The notes beneath the pieces were generated by a model, which was given only the letters and a program-made list of their open reading frames with translations, made no database searches and had not been told where the DNA came from. From Anaerolineae bacterium (GTDB lineage Bacteria; Chloroflexota; Anaerolineae; Aggregatilineales; J027): DNA of 57,757 bases. The DNA lies in NCBI GenBank assembly GCA_019913005.1, contig JAIOHL010000135.1:1-57757 (forward strand), written 5' to 3'. The translations under genes were made by a program, and so were the position numbers. Shown in pieces: positions 7,566 to 16,570 of this stretch (positions are counted from its first letter, which is position 1; each line of letters begins with the position of its first letter).

Positions 7566-8549
7566 TTACTCTTGAATTACCCCACCACAGGAAATTATCT
7601 CAAAATCGGTGACGCTGATCCACCCTCCTTCGATAAAACCGCCTCCAACATGAGTGGGATAGCCGTAGTCAGAGTCGTAACTTACCGAGCAGAAATCTAG
7701 ACATTCATCGGCCAATTGAAATAATGTCTCCACCGGGTCTTGCATGGGGTATTCGTATCGGCCTAATTCAGTTTGGCAACCCGTTGATGGGTCATTACAA
7801 TAAGGATTCTCAGCTTTGACCATTATGTCGTCGCAGATAGTAGCTTTTGCTGTACCCATACCATAGATGCCACTCTGCCCAACGGACTCATAGGTGATTA
7901 TGTAATCCTCTGGTTGAAGCGTTTCCCACTTTTCTTGCTGTTGCCTGACTTCAGCGTGATGGTTTTTGACGGCCCGATCTCGCTCAATATACAGCGCCAA
8001 GAAAACCAAGCATATACAGGCCACCGTTAAGGCTAGGCCAGCTAAAATAACCTCTGTCAAACGATAGACGCAGTTATTTAAACGGTTATTCCTCTTTCTA
8101 AGGCTCAACTTATCTTCTATTTGCGAAGGCTCAATCCACAAGTCATCATAAACAACTTTTCCACCATATGCCTCAATTACGATGACAAGAGGCCAGGTTG
8201 AAAGTGGCATGGCCTCAGCGAGAATGTCCAGTTTTAGGTAATCTTCAACAATTGCCGAACTCCACCAAATCCATTCCCGATCATGTAAATCGGAGAGCCA
8301 TGTTTCTAGGTTGAATCTCTGATAATTCAACAACCAATCGGGAAGAAACGATTGGGCCTCATTTGGCTTGATGAAATCCCCTAAATCTTCATCACAAAAC
8401 CTGCCCCAACTTGCAGCTACTTCCCACACGGATTTTAATTTCAAGAGCAAATCGGCGTTATCTACTGACCGCACTAGAATCGTTTTAGCCATTAAAGGCG
8501 GGTGCGTGTCAGGGCGTGTTTCTTGAAGATTTAGCTGCTCGTCGAGCAT
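7566..8549 (-). CDS. Single-pass membrane protein with DUF6174-like C-terminal domain
   Basis: 327 residues. An N-terminal soluble region of about 165 residues contains many tryptophans (SDLHDREWIWWSSAIVEDYL). One membrane helix follows (residues about 168-190, LAGLALTVACICLVFLALYI). The extracytoplasmic C-terminal domain has YIITYESVGQSG, a cysteine-rich stretch, and VETLFQLADEC...SYDSDYGYPTHVGGGFI...SVTDFEI, which matches the DUF6174 pattern (tandem Y-T-Y, VxxLF, YDxxxGYP). Function unknown. It lies between two other hypothetical genes in a probable operon with the SGNH hydrolase. Confidence 0.65.
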   Translation of the reverse strand: MLDEQLNLQETRPDTHPPLMAKTILVRSVDNADLLLKLKSVWEVAASWGRFCDEDLGDFIKPNEAQSFLPDWLLNYQRFNLETWLSDLHDREWIWWSSAIVEDYLKLDILAEAMPLSTWPLVIVIEAYGGKVVYDDLWIEPSQIEDKLSLRKRNNRLNNCVYRLTEVILAGLALTVACICLVFLALYIERDRAVKNHHAEVRQQQEKWETLQPEDYIITYESVGQSGIYGMGTAKATICDDIMVKAENPYCNDPSTGCQTELGRYEYPMQDPVETLFQLADECLDFCSVSYDSDYGYPTHVGGGFIEGGWISVTDFEIISCGGVIQE

Positions 8550-8572
8550 TTGCTGAAGCCTTGTATCTCTAA

Positions 8573-8950
8573 TTATGCCTCGAAGCCGTAACCCAGTAAT
8601 TCGCTAAATTCTAGGTCGAATACTTGATTATCTTTGAGATGAGTCGTTATCAGGTCAAGGCGATATATCTCTTGTTCAATCTCATAGATGCGCCGACACA
8701 ATTGGTCAATTTCTTCACGCTCTTCGCTGGAAATATCATCTTTCCCGTAAAGTGAATAACCTCGACCTCCGCCATGCCCATAGGTTGGCTCGGTACTACG
8801 GATAAGATAGGAACGCACGCGCCGAGAATCCTTTAGGAATTCCTCTAGAGTTTCGTTCCGTTTTCCCAACCGAGCGACTAGCCCCTCGCGTCGTTTTTGA
8901 ATTGCTAATTTGATTTCTCGACCTGTTTTCTGAAAGCGCAAGTTCGACAT
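8573..8950 (-). CDS. Hypothetical charged helical protein
   Basis: About 125 residues from ATG 8950 (MSNLRFQKTGREIK). The longer reading from 8974 would overlap the upstream SGNH hydrolase gene by 22 bp, so the internal ATG, 2 bp after that gene's stop, is preferred. The protein is rich in Arg, Glu and Leu, with two predicted helices and a glycine-rich loop (YGHGGGRGYSLYG). No family recognised. Confidence 0.55.
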   Translation of the reverse strand: MSNLRFQKTGREIKLAIQKRREGLVARLGKRNETLEEFLKDSRRVRSYLIRSTEPTYGHGGGRGYSLYGKDDISSEEREEIDQLCRRIYEIEQEIYRLDLITTHLKDNQVFDLEFSELLGYGFEA

Positions 8951-8952
8951 TT

Positions 8953-10413
8953 TTAATACAGTGCCTTTCGCCAAATGGCATCTAGGACAATCAAGGCGGT
9001 CAGATTACGCATGTTAAAGCCGTAGCGCAGGCCGTCAGCGGTGAAGATGGCCGTTTCTTGGGTGGGGTCGAAACTTGGATGCAGGCCGTCGCCACTCAGT
9101 CCATAATTCGGCAGGGATTGGAGGGATTGCCAATAGTCCCACAGCGGAATGTTGTTGGCGCGGGCCACACTGCGGATGATGTTGTTAAATTCCGCCACCC
9201 GATTGACCCCTGTCCCCAATTGGTCGGGGATGGTGCTGAGGACGGGAATCACGCCCATATCAATGCTGGTTTGCACGATGGTCTGCAAATTGGCGCGATA
9301 GCTGGCGCTGTCTACCCATGTGGTGTCATTTGAGCCGAACATAATCAGCGCGACGGAGGGCTTGACCACACGATATTCACAGGCCAGCGGCGTCTCCCCG
9401 ATTTGGCAAACCCCCGGCACAGCGAGTTCGGGATTGAGGACATCATAGGTTGTCCAACCGCCACGTGCCGCCAAACTTTCGTTATTAAACGAATTGCCGG
9501 TGCGTGCGCCTGTGACCGAGAAAAAATCCACGACAGGCTGCAAATAGCCATAAGATTCGAGACGCAGGCCGCCCGACCCAACCGGATTCAAAAACAAGGG
9601 ACTGGCGGTTACACTGTCGCCGACTTTAGAAAAGACATCGCGGCGGTTGCCCAACTGCTGTCCGCGCACATAAATTTGGCGGGCACGTGCGCCAATATTC
9701 GAGACAATATTGGATGGGGCGGCAGGGGCAGAAGTATTGGTAGACGGCGTTGTCGTATTGCCATTGGTGGTGGTCGGTGGTGCGACTTCGATAACGGGGA
9801 GGCTGTTGACATCACCCGTGACACGCACCAATTGATAAAACAGCCAGCCTTCTTGCCCATCAATTACGGCGCGATACCATTGGCTGTTGGCGGTGCGACC
9901 ATTGGGGGTAAAGGTCGTGCCTCGGCTCAGTTGGCGGAGAATTGAATAATTTGTGCCGGGGCCGCCACGAAAATTCACCTGACCAATGGTTGTGCCGGAT
10001 GCCGCACCGGAAGGAACTGTTGTTGTGCCGGAGTCGGTAGGCGAGGTGGTGGTATTGGTCGGGGCGGTTGAACCTGTGCCAGTGGCGTTGGTGACGGGCA
10101 CGCTATCCAAATTGACACCGGGTTGGAATTCGAGGTAATCAATCAAGACCCAACCTGTTAAACCGCCACCCACCGGGGCGACGTAGACCCATAAGCCGCC
10201 ATTATCGGCTTGATCTTCGCGCCCCTGTACGTTGACGACTGTGCCGGACGGATACTGCCCAATCACAGTGGAATTGGGGCCGGGAACATCACGCACATTC
10301 AATAATTGGGGGATGACACGCGCTTGGATGGGGTCTTGGGCGCGACTGAGGTTGGCAATTGGGAATAGGGCTATTATCAACAGCAGGCCCAGAATGGATT
10401 GAATTTTTCTCAT
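8953..10413 (-). CDS. Secreted protein with two SH3b repeats and an SGNH/GDSL hydrolase domain
   Basis: About 486 residues from ATG 10413, which has GAGAGAG upstream; a TTG 12 bp further up is also in frame. There is a signal peptide (MRKIQSILGLLLIIALFPIA...). Two bacterial SH3 domains follow (LNVRDVPGPNSTVIGQYPSG; FRGGPGTNYSILRQLSRGTT) separated by a Thr/Ser/Asn-rich linker. The C-terminal SGNH domain has block I GDS (KVGDSVTASP), block III GSND and block V DGLHPS, so Ser, Asp and His are present. SH3b domains usually bind peptidoglycan, so a wall-associated esterase or lipase acting on acylated glycans is likely. The substrate is inferred only. Confidence 0.82.
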   Translation of the reverse strand: MRKIQSILGLLLIIALFPIANLSRAQDPIQARVIPQLLNVRDVPGPNSTVIGQYPSGTVVNVQGREDQADNGGLWVYVAPVGGGLTGWVLIDYLEFQPGVNLDSVPVTNATGTGSTAPTNTTTSPTDSGTTTVPSGAASGTTIGQVNFRGGPGTNYSILRQLSRGTTFTPNGRTANSQWYRAVIDGQEGWLFYQLVRVTGDVNSLPVIEVAPPTTTNGNTTTPSTNTSAPAAPSNIVSNIGARARQIYVRGQQLGNRRDVFSKVGDSVTASPLFLNPVGSGGLRLESYGYLQPVVDFFSVTGARTGNSFNNESLAARGGWTTYDVLNPELAVPGVCQIGETPLACEYRVVKPSVALIMFGSNDTTWVDSASYRANLQTIVQTSIDMGVIPVLSTIPDQLGTGVNRVAEFNNIIRSVARANNIPLWDYWQSLQSLPNYGLSGDGLHPSFDPTQETAIFTADGLRYGFNMRNLTALIVLDAIWRKALY

Positions 10414-10501
10414 GGTCTCTCTCAAACTAGATGCTTCAAACGTTAGACTCTAGTAAATCAAGCGGCGGGTGTCAAGTGTTTACCCGGATGGGTCAGGCCC
10501 G

Positions 10502-10507
10502 TATAAT
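10502..10507 (+). promoter_or_regulatory. TATAAT box just upstream of the 10515 ATG (possible leaderless start)
   Basis: A perfect TATAAT ends 7 bp before the ATG at 10515, so transcription starting the usual 6-8 bp downstream would begin at or next to the start codon. There is no Shine-Dalgarno site for this gene. The -35 region is weak. Confidence 0.45.
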
Positions 10508-10514
10508 TGCCGCC

Positions 10515-12515
10515 ATGTCTCACTCAAACTCAAAAAACAACGCCCCTAATCGTAACACCCGTTTTTGGATTCCTACCCTACTTTTGTTCGGCGTTTTCCT
10601 TTGGCTGGCCGTCAACTTTCCGCACGAAAGCCTGTGGTACGACGAAACGGTCAACGCCTATCTTGCCAGTAGTTCGTGGTCAACGATCTGGGATTGGTCA
10701 CGCAATATTGATAATCAGATGCCCCTCCATTTTTGGCTGTTGAAATTATGGGTCGAGCCGATGGGTCAAAGTGAATTTTCGCTGCGGCTGTTTTCGGCGT
10801 TCGGTGCTTGGCTGGCGGCGGCGGGGATTTATGCACTGGGCAAGCGAGTGACTGGAAAAATGATCGGGGGCGTGCTGGCACTCGTTATTTTGGCGGGGTC
10901 GGGCAGTTTTCTTTATGCGGCGGGTGAGGTGCGGACGTATGCGTTGGCGCTGGCCCTGCTGATTTTCTCGTGTTTGCTGCTGTGGGAATTGTGGGGGGAG
11001 GCCGGGCGCATCCGCTGGAAATTGTTGGGGGCATATCTCGTTGTGACGCTGCTGATGGTTTATGCCCATTACACGGCATGGTTGGGCGTGGCAGCACAGG
11101 GGATTTTTGTTGGAGGGCGGCTGCTACAAGAGCGAGGACGGGGATTTAAACAGGCGATTTTGATTCCAGCGGGATTGGCGCTTGGGTTTGCTCCTTGGTT
11201 GATGGCGCTGGCGGGACGGGATTTTAATGCGGGTACGGCGTTTTATGGCGAGGTGTCGTGGCGGACAGCGTTTGAAGCGTATAGCGGGTTCGCGGCGTTT
11301 GGGCAAAAAATTCTGGATGACCCAGCGCGACAAATGATATGGGGCATGGTGGCGGCGACAGGTATTGCGGCGCTGGTCTGGGTGATCGGGAAGCAAAAAG
11401 GGACATATCGGCTCGACGGGTTCATTCTGGCGGCGGCGTTGGTGGTCGTACCGCTGGCCGGGTTGATTTTTTCGGTTAATCAAATCGAGGGCAAACTTTC
11501 GGGGCGTCATGCGTGGGTGATGTGGCCCGCGATTGCGCTGATTTTGGCAGGTGGGTTGAGCCAAATTTATGAGTGGTTGCCGAATCGGGCTGGCAAAGCT
11601 GGCGTGCTGGCGGTGGTTATCATTGGCCTAGCGATGCTGGCGCGAACGGATGCGGTGCTGGAGGATGAATATTCGGGCGATTTTCGGCAGGCATTCTCAA
11701 TTTTGCAGCGGGAGGCCGACCTCGACGATATTTTGATTTTGCAGGACGGCACATTGTTTACGGCTGCTGAATATTATGATGCGCCGATACCCTATACCGG
11801 TATTCCCCGCGATAAATTGACCGATGTCAGCCATGAGGTGGAATTTTTTGAGGCGGTGGACAGCCTCGCATTGATCTTGACCCCACAGACACAATATATC
11901 TGGGTACTGGCGTGGCAGGGGAATACGATGGACCCGACCATGCTGGCGTTTGCGCTGCCGGAATATTTGAGCGATGGACAGCGGCGGGTGTGGATGGGGC
12001 CGACTTTGCCGGATGTGTACAGTGAGGTGACGCTGGTCGAATATCAGATTTCGGAGGACAAGGAGTCGTTATTCGATCATATTGTGGCTTACCCCGGCAT
12101 TTTGCGGGTGCAGCCGGATGGTCCAGCCCTGTTGGGGTTTGAGGTGTTTACCTCATTTGATGAGCGGGTCGAACATGCAACGGAAACGGAAATGGAAACT
12201 GATTTTTGCAGTGTGATGGTGCATACGTGGTGGTGGCGCGGTGACACGGATTATCCGGCGATGATGATGAGCATTAGCCTGCTGGATGCCGAAGAAAAAC
12301 GTATTGCCCAGCGCGATCAACCCTTAGCGGGGTATACCTTTGGACAGGAAAAATGGACGCCGTATGTGCCGACGTTGGGGCGGGTTGAATTGCAATTTCC
12401 GTGCAGTTGGCTGGTCGGTGGACAAGAATATGAGGTCTGGTTGGCAGTCTATGATTTAAATGGAGAAAAAGAGACCCAGACCTATTTGCTGAAAACGTTT
12501 ACCCCCCCGCGTTAA
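10515..12515 (+). CDS. GT-C-type (PMT/GT39-like) membrane glycosyltransferase
   Basis: About 666 residues from ATG 10515. About ten membrane helices follow the first extracytoplasmic loop, which carries the acidic motif LWYDETVNA (the D-E pair typical of the GT39/GT83 superfamily) and MPLHFWLLKLW. The C-terminal third is soluble and extracytoplasmic. Such enzymes move a sugar from a polyprenyl-phosphate carrier to an outside acceptor; donor and acceptor are not determinable here. It converges with the next gene (17-bp overlap of 3' ends). Confidence 0.8.
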   Translation: MSHSNSKNNAPNRNTRFWIPTLLLFGVFLWLAVNFPHESLWYDETVNAYLASSSWSTIWDWSRNIDNQMPLHFWLLKLWVEPMGQSEFSLRLFSAFGAWLAAAGIYALGKRVTGKMIGGVLALVILAGSGSFLYAAGEVRTYALALALLIFSCLLLWELWGEAGRIRWKLLGAYLVVTLLMVYAHYTAWLGVAAQGIFVGGRLLQERGRGFKQAILIPAGLALGFAPWLMALAGRDFNAGTAFYGEVSWRTAFEAYSGFAAFGQKILDDPARQMIWGMVAATGIAALVWVIGKQKGTYRLDGFILAAALVVVPLAGLIFSVNQIEGKLSGRHAWVMWPAIALILAGGLSQIYEWLPNRAGKAGVLAVVIIGLAMLARTDAVLEDEYSGDFRQAFSILQREADLDDILILQDGTLFTAAEYYDAPIPYTGIPRDKLTDVSHEVEFFEAVDSLALILTPQTQYIWVLAWQGNTMDPTMLAFALPEYLSDGQRRVWMGPTLPDVYSEVTLVEYQISEDKESLFDHIVAYPGILRVQPDGPALLGFEVFTSFDERVEHATETEMETDFCSVMVHTWWWRGDTDYPAMMMSISLLDAEEKRIAQRDQPLAGYTFGQEKWTPYVPTLGRVELQFPCSWLVGGQEYEVWLAVYDLNGEKETQTYLLKTFTPPR

Positions 12516-14028
12516 AGGCCATAATCCGGTCCGTGAGAATAATGTAGATGTCGGGAACCAGCAGGGCAATGATGTAGCAGTTGATGAGTGTTACCCAACG
12601 TATGCGCAATCGGGGTGAAATTCCGATTGAGGCGTGGCGTATCACGGGGTCGTTCAGGATAAGGGCCATCAGGAACATAAAGGGTAAAAAAAGACTAAGC
12701 ATAAATCGCTGACCGCCATTAATCGGTACAAACCACGCATACAGCAGCATATAACCTGCGAAGTACAATAGGCAAAAAACCCCCGCGAAAAAATGTTGTT
12801 TTAGCACAGCATATCCCCAAACAGGGAGGGCTAAGATACCAAACAGCAGTGCCACACGGGAATAGAGGCTGACATAACGGCAGTAGCCATAGTTAAATTC
12901 CTCGCAATGCTTGAGTTTGGATTCTTTTAATCCCGTCCTGAAACGCTGCACAATATCATGTGGGGTGTGGGTGTGGAGATAGGCGGCGAGGGTAGGGATT
13001 TGGTCGGCGGGCATGTCGGGCCATCCCTCCCGATCTCCATGTGCGCGTGTCCCTTGCGCGACCTCGGCCCATGAATCGTACCACACGTAAAAGGTCGAAT
13101 TGACATTGTAGAAATAGGACCCAAAAGTTTGCTTGTTGCGATAAAACTGGGGCGAACCCACCAATAGAAACATCAGAATGACACAAAACGCCGTCAGCGC
13201 AGCATATTGGACTGATTGGCGCGTGGTGTGGTGGCGATTGCAGCTATTTACCTCACCCCCCATCCCCCTCGCCATGTTGGAGAGAGGGAGTATGGCTAAT
13301 GGGATGGGATATGATTTAGAGAGAGGATGACGACGATTGGCATAAGCGCGGAAGGCCCATTGCGCGATATAGACCACCGCGAATATCCCGACGGCAGGCA
13401 GAACAGAGGGCTTAATTAGGTGAGCAAAACCTAATAGCTCTCCGGTCAAAATGCCAATCCGCCAATTTGGTTCAACTATGAGTTTCAGCATCCCTAAGAA
13501 GGCACAGAAACTGACAAAGTAGTAGAGGAGTTCTGGCTGAAAATAAGGCGCTTTAAAGACGAATACAGTGAAGGTGACAATCAGAAACAAGTTGATGGCA
13601 GTAAAGGGCTGAAGATAGCGTAAAAAGATCAGATATAACCCCGCCAGCAGCGCCATTGATAGGATGACATTTAACTGCTTACCCCGTTCAAAAAAGATTC
13701 GCTCGGAAAGCCCGGGTGCGTATTGGGTGGCAACCAATGCGGGATATAACGGAGCACGTGCGCCATCACCGGGATAATTACCCTGTGTACGATACATTTT
13801 TTTGGCATAACCCATATAGGCACTTTGATCATGGGCTTTCATGTCAGTGTTGACGGAGGCAAGGCAGCGTTGGGAGGCGTGCCAATACAACACCATTGAT
13901 AAGGCAAAAATGCCATACAATGTGAGGATTCGCGGCCATTTATCATGAATAAATAATTGGAAGTTGGGCAATGGCTGTCTCTCATGCCGAGTTTTCAACA
14001 TTAAATCTCGGATTGCCTCAGAACCCAT
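12499..14028 (-). CDS. GT39-like integral membrane glycosyltransferase or related protein
   Basis: About 509 residues from ATG 14028 (AGGTGA 8 nt upstream; ATG 14001 is an alternative). Around ten membrane helices are seen (TLYGIFALSMVLYWHAS; VILSMALLAGLYLIFL; INLFLIVTFTVFVF and others). The first large loop has acidic and Arg-Pro motifs (MKAHDQSAYMGYAKKMY; GARAPLYPALVA) as in ArnT/GT39 relatives. A short palindromic repeat is inserted in frame (13251-13316), encoding a cytoplasmic-loop stretch around PLSNMARGMGGEV. The exact substrate is unknown. Confidence 0.7.
   Translation of the reverse strand: MGSEAIRDLMLKTRHERQPLPNFQLFIHDKWPRILTLYGIFALSMVLYWHASQRCLASVNTDMKAHDQSAYMGYAKKMYRTQGNYPGDGARAPLYPALVATQYAPGLSERIFFERGKQLNVILSMALLAGLYLIFLRYLQPFTAINLFLIVTFTVFVFKAPYFQPELLYYFVSFCAFLGMLKLIVEPNWRIGILTGELLGFAHLIKPSVLPAVGIFAVVYIAQWAFRAYANRRHPLSKSYPIPLAILPLSNMARGMGGEVNSCNRHHTTRQSVQYAALTAFCVILMFLLVGSPQFYRNKQTFGSYFYNVNSTFYVWYDSWAEVAQGTRAHGDREGWPDMPADQIPTLAAYLHTHTPHDIVQRFRTGLKESKLKHCEEFNYGYCRYVSLYSRVALLFGILALPVWGYAVLKQHFFAGVFCLLYFAGYMLLYAWFVPINGGQRFMLSLFLPFMFLMALILNDPVIRHASIGISPRLRIRWVTLINCYIIALLVPDIYIILTDRIMAFNAGG
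13251..13290. repeat. Palindromic repeat copy 2, inside a coding region
   Basis: CCTCACCCCCCATCCCCCTC followed by GGAGAGAGGGAG resembles the repeat cores at 5489, 26451 and 51807. It falls in frame in the 12499-14028 gene without breaking it. Confidence 0.6.
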
Positions 14029-14034
14029 GCACCA

Positions 14035-14056
14035 TCTCACCTAATCTGAGGTGAGA
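14035..14056. promoter_or_regulatory. 22-bp hyphenated palindrome between divergent genes
   Basis: TCTCACCT (14035-14042), a 6-nt spacer, then AGGTGAGA (14049-14056): a perfect 8-bp inverted repeat. Each arm reads AGGTGAG toward a divergent gene, so it could be a regulator site or a symmetric pair of Shine-Dalgarno sites for ATG 14028 (minus) and ATG 14067 (plus). Confidence 0.5.
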
Positions 14057-14129
14057 CACATGGGGGATGCTGTTTCTGCGAGGAGTCGTTATAAGTGGGA
14101 TTCAAGGCTTAAGAATTGGAAGCACGGCG

Positions 14130-14711
14130 ATGGCAAAACATAATATCTGGCGAAAAAACAAACAAGATTTGGGTTACTTTCGAAGCCTGCTGACGGTGAC
14201 GGTTGGTGGAGCAGCGGGTGTTGCTGCGATGGCCGCCTATTGGAAAGCGGTGACCGCAATTACGGGTGAAGACCCCCGGCAAAACCAAACCGATTATGCT
14301 GGTGAGCAGCCGCTAGATTCGATTTCTGTCGTAGGTAAGCAGCATGAACGAGGGGAGTCTTCGACTGCCGCAATTGGGCGCATTGCCTATCGCACCTTGA
14401 TGGGGCGTCCGCCGCAATCCCAACAGACTCGGACTTTCCTTAGCTACCTTGTGCATTGGATCATCAGCTTAGGGATGAGCGGGATCAGTGGTATATTGCA
14501 AAGACGACGAAATAAACCCAATGCAAAAAATGGCTTGATGCTGGGAAGCAGTCTATTCTTGCTGGGTGATGAGTTGGCGATGCCCCTATTAGGCCTTGCT
14601 GATGGGCCAACTGCCTATCCACCTAAATTATATGTACACAGCTTTGGTGCTCATGTTGCCTATGGATTGGCGTCGTCGTTTGCGACCAAAATCTTGCGAA
14701 AATTTATTTAG
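14130..14711 (+). CDS. DUF1440 (YagU-like) membrane protein
   Basis: About 193 residues from ATG 14130 (GGAAG 8 nt upstream); an in-frame ATG at 14067 would add 21 residues. Hydrophobic stretches occur at SLLTVTVGGAAGVAAMAAYW and FLSYLVHWIISLGMSGISGI. The block GDELAMPLLGLADGPTAYP followed by HSFGAHVAYGLA matches the DUF1440 pattern (G-D-E, P-LGL, P-x-x-YP, A-H-x-x-YG). It is an inner-membrane protein of unknown function. It converges with the SIS gene (4-bp overlap). Confidence 0.62.
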   Translation: MAKHNIWRKNKQDLGYFRSLLTVTVGGAAGVAAMAAYWKAVTAITGEDPRQNQTDYAGEQPLDSISVVGKQHERGESSTAAIGRIAYRTLMGRPPQSQQTRTFLSYLVHWIISLGMSGISGILQRRRNKPNAKNGLMLGSSLFLLGDELAMPLLGLADGPTAYPPKLYVHSFGAHVAYGLASSFATKILRKFI

Positions 14712-15739
14712 GTTGTAATGGTCACTTTGGTGAGGCCACGCGGTTGATCCACTGGATAACCTTTGACTTTGGCTAGACTCATCGCCAAAATTTGACCGGG
14801 CATCACGGCGCAGATAGGGCTTAACCACTCGGCAATGGGTGGGATGGGCATAAAATTCTGGGCAAATGACCCGGCTGACGGCTCATTGGAAATAACCAGA
14901 TTTTCAGCTTGGCGCTCCTGCAATTTCTCCAACAAATCCACCATCAAGGATAGCGTTTTGCCTGCGGGGGCGACACTAATGACCGGGAAGCCGCTGCCAA
15001 CCACCGCAATCGGGCCATGTCGGAAATCCGCCTCACTATATTCTTGACAGGTCAGATAACAAAGCTCCTTTAGCTTCAGGCTGATTTCAAAGGCGGTGCT
15101 GTAATTATAGCCCCGTCCGATCACGGCGCAGCGCTCGGCATAACGATAACGTTCGGCCCACGACCACACATTTTCGGAGAGGCGGAGGGTTTCGACGGCT
15201 TTGGTGGGGAGTTCGGCCAGTGCCTCATTTAATTCGGATTTGTCCACAAGGGCAGCCGTTAGCATCGCCACTGCGGTTAATTCGGCGGTGTAGGTTTTGG
15301 TCGCAGCGATACTCAGTTCTGGCCCACTGTGAAGCGGTAAATGATATTCACCCGTATCGGCCATTAAAGAATCGGGATTATTGGTGATGGTGACGGTCAA
15401 CGCGCCCTGCTCCCGCGCATCTTGAACGACTTGGTTGACATCCACCGATTGGCCGGACTGCGAAATGCCGATGACTAGTGCTTTATTTAGACGGGGGGTC
15501 GTTTCATATAACGTATGGACAGAGGGCGTTGCCAAACCGACGGGTAGACCTGCCTGAATGCCCATTAAATATTGCGCGTAACGACCTGCATTGTCAGACG
15601 TGCCACGTGCCGCAATCCAGACGAAGGCGGGGTCAAAATCTCGGATGGCTTGGGCGATACGACGGGCAGTGCCACTTTCTTCATCTAAAAGGCCTTGAAT
15701 TACGGCAGGCTGTTCGGCAATTTCTTGTTCAATATACAT
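14708..15739 (-). CDS. SIS-domain amino-sugar phosphate isomerase/deaminase (GlmS isomerase-like)
   Basis: 343 residues, two SIS domains. Sugar-phosphate motifs include ARGTSDNAGRYAQY, SQSGQSVDV and ELSIAATKTYTAEL, the last being characteristic of the GlmS isomerase half and of SIS-type glucosamine-6-phosphate deaminases. The N-terminal glutaminase domain of GlmS is absent, so a catabolic deaminase/isomerase role (glucosamine-6-phosphate to fructose-6-phosphate) is the best fit. It is the last gene of the eight-gene operon starting at 24605, 15 bp after the sensor gene. The substrate is inferred from the GH3/GH18 neighbours. Confidence 0.82.
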   Translation of the reverse strand: MYIEQEIAEQPAVIQGLLDEESGTARRIAQAIRDFDPAFVWIAARGTSDNAGRYAQYLMGIQAGLPVGLATPSVHTLYETTPRLNKALVIGISQSGQSVDVNQVVQDAREQGALTVTITNNPDSLMADTGEYHLPLHSGPELSIAATKTYTAELTAVAMLTAALVDKSELNEALAELPTKAVETLRLSENVWSWAERYRYAERCAVIGRGYNYSTAFEISLKLKELCYLTCQEYSEADFRHGPIAVVGSGFPVISVAPAGKTLSLMVDLLEKLQERQAENLVISNEPSAGSFAQNFMPIPPIAEWLSPICAVMPGQILAMSLAKVKGYPVDQPRGLTKVTITT

Positions 15740-15754
15740 GCTCGACTCTCAATT

Positions 15755-16570
15755 CTATGGGGCGGTGGTCTCTCGAATCATCAGTTGTACGCTGAGGGTG
15801 GTGACACCTTGAATGGTCAGGCCGTTTACCTGACCAATCAACTGACGGGCGGCGCGGCGACCCAACTCAATAATATCGGCGGATACCGTTGTTAAGCCAG
15901 CGGCCTGTGCAGCCGGGGCATCACCGAAGCCCGCAACCGAGACATCATCCGGCACTTTAATACCAGCGGTTTGTAATAACTCGACAGCCACAATCGCCAT
16001 TTGATAATCAGCCGCTAAGATAACATCAAAATGGACTTGGTGTTCAAGCAGTTCTCGAATGGAGGCAGCGGCCACTTCCGGGTCAAAATCTCCACGTACA
16101 AAATACATTTCTTCAGCGGCTAGGTTATAACGCATCAGTTCATGACGGAACACCGTTTCGCGCTGGATGCCGTCATCTTGATTGATTTCGCCCCGGATAT
16201 AGACGAATTTGCGCCGATGGCACCCTTTGACCAGATGCCTGACCAGTTCTGCAATACCCTGATTGTTGTTGGAGGTAACACCCGGAATGGGGACGCCGGG
16301 AACGCGATGACTGACCAGCGAAATTGGCTTGCCAGACTCATAAATGTGGCGCAGGAGTTCATCTGAGGCGGCGTTGGCGATGACAATCACCCCGGTCAAT
16401 TTTTGCCATTCTAGAGATACAAGGCGCGGATGCAAGGGGTCTTCGGCTAAGGAATCAATCAACACATCATAACCGTTGGTGCGGGCGATTTCATGTACAC
16501 CGGCCAGAATGTTACGCTGGAAAACCCCATATTGGTTGTTGGTGATGATGCCAATGGTTGGTTTTTTCAT
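15755..16570 (-). CDS. LacI-type ligand-binding domain without DNA-binding domain
   Basis: 271 residues. It begins directly with MKKPTIGIITNNQYGVFQRN, equivalent to the start of the periplasmic-binding-like core of LacI/GalR regulators. VILAADYQMAIVAVELL and DVSVAGFGDAPAA are typical of the core. The helix-turn-helix and hinge helix are missing and there is no signal peptide, so the product is a cytoplasmic sensor with no visible DNA contact. Its ATG overlaps the TGA of the ROK gene (ATGA), so the two proteins are made in a coupled way. I infer that it senses a sugar and acts on or with the ROK protein. Confidence 0.85.
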   Translation of the reverse strand: MKKPTIGIITNNQYGVFQRNILAGVHEIARTNGYDVLIDSLAEDPLHPRLVSLEWQKLTGVIVIANAASDELLRHIYESGKPISLVSHRVPGVPIPGVTSNNNQGIAELVRHLVKGCHRRKFVYIRGEINQDDGIQRETVFRHELMRYNLAAEEMYFVRGDFDPEVAAASIRELLEHQVHFDVILAADYQMAIVAVELLQTAGIKVPDDVSVAGFGDAPAAQAAGLTTVSADIIELGRRAARQLIGQVNGLTIQGVTTLSVQLMIRETTAP

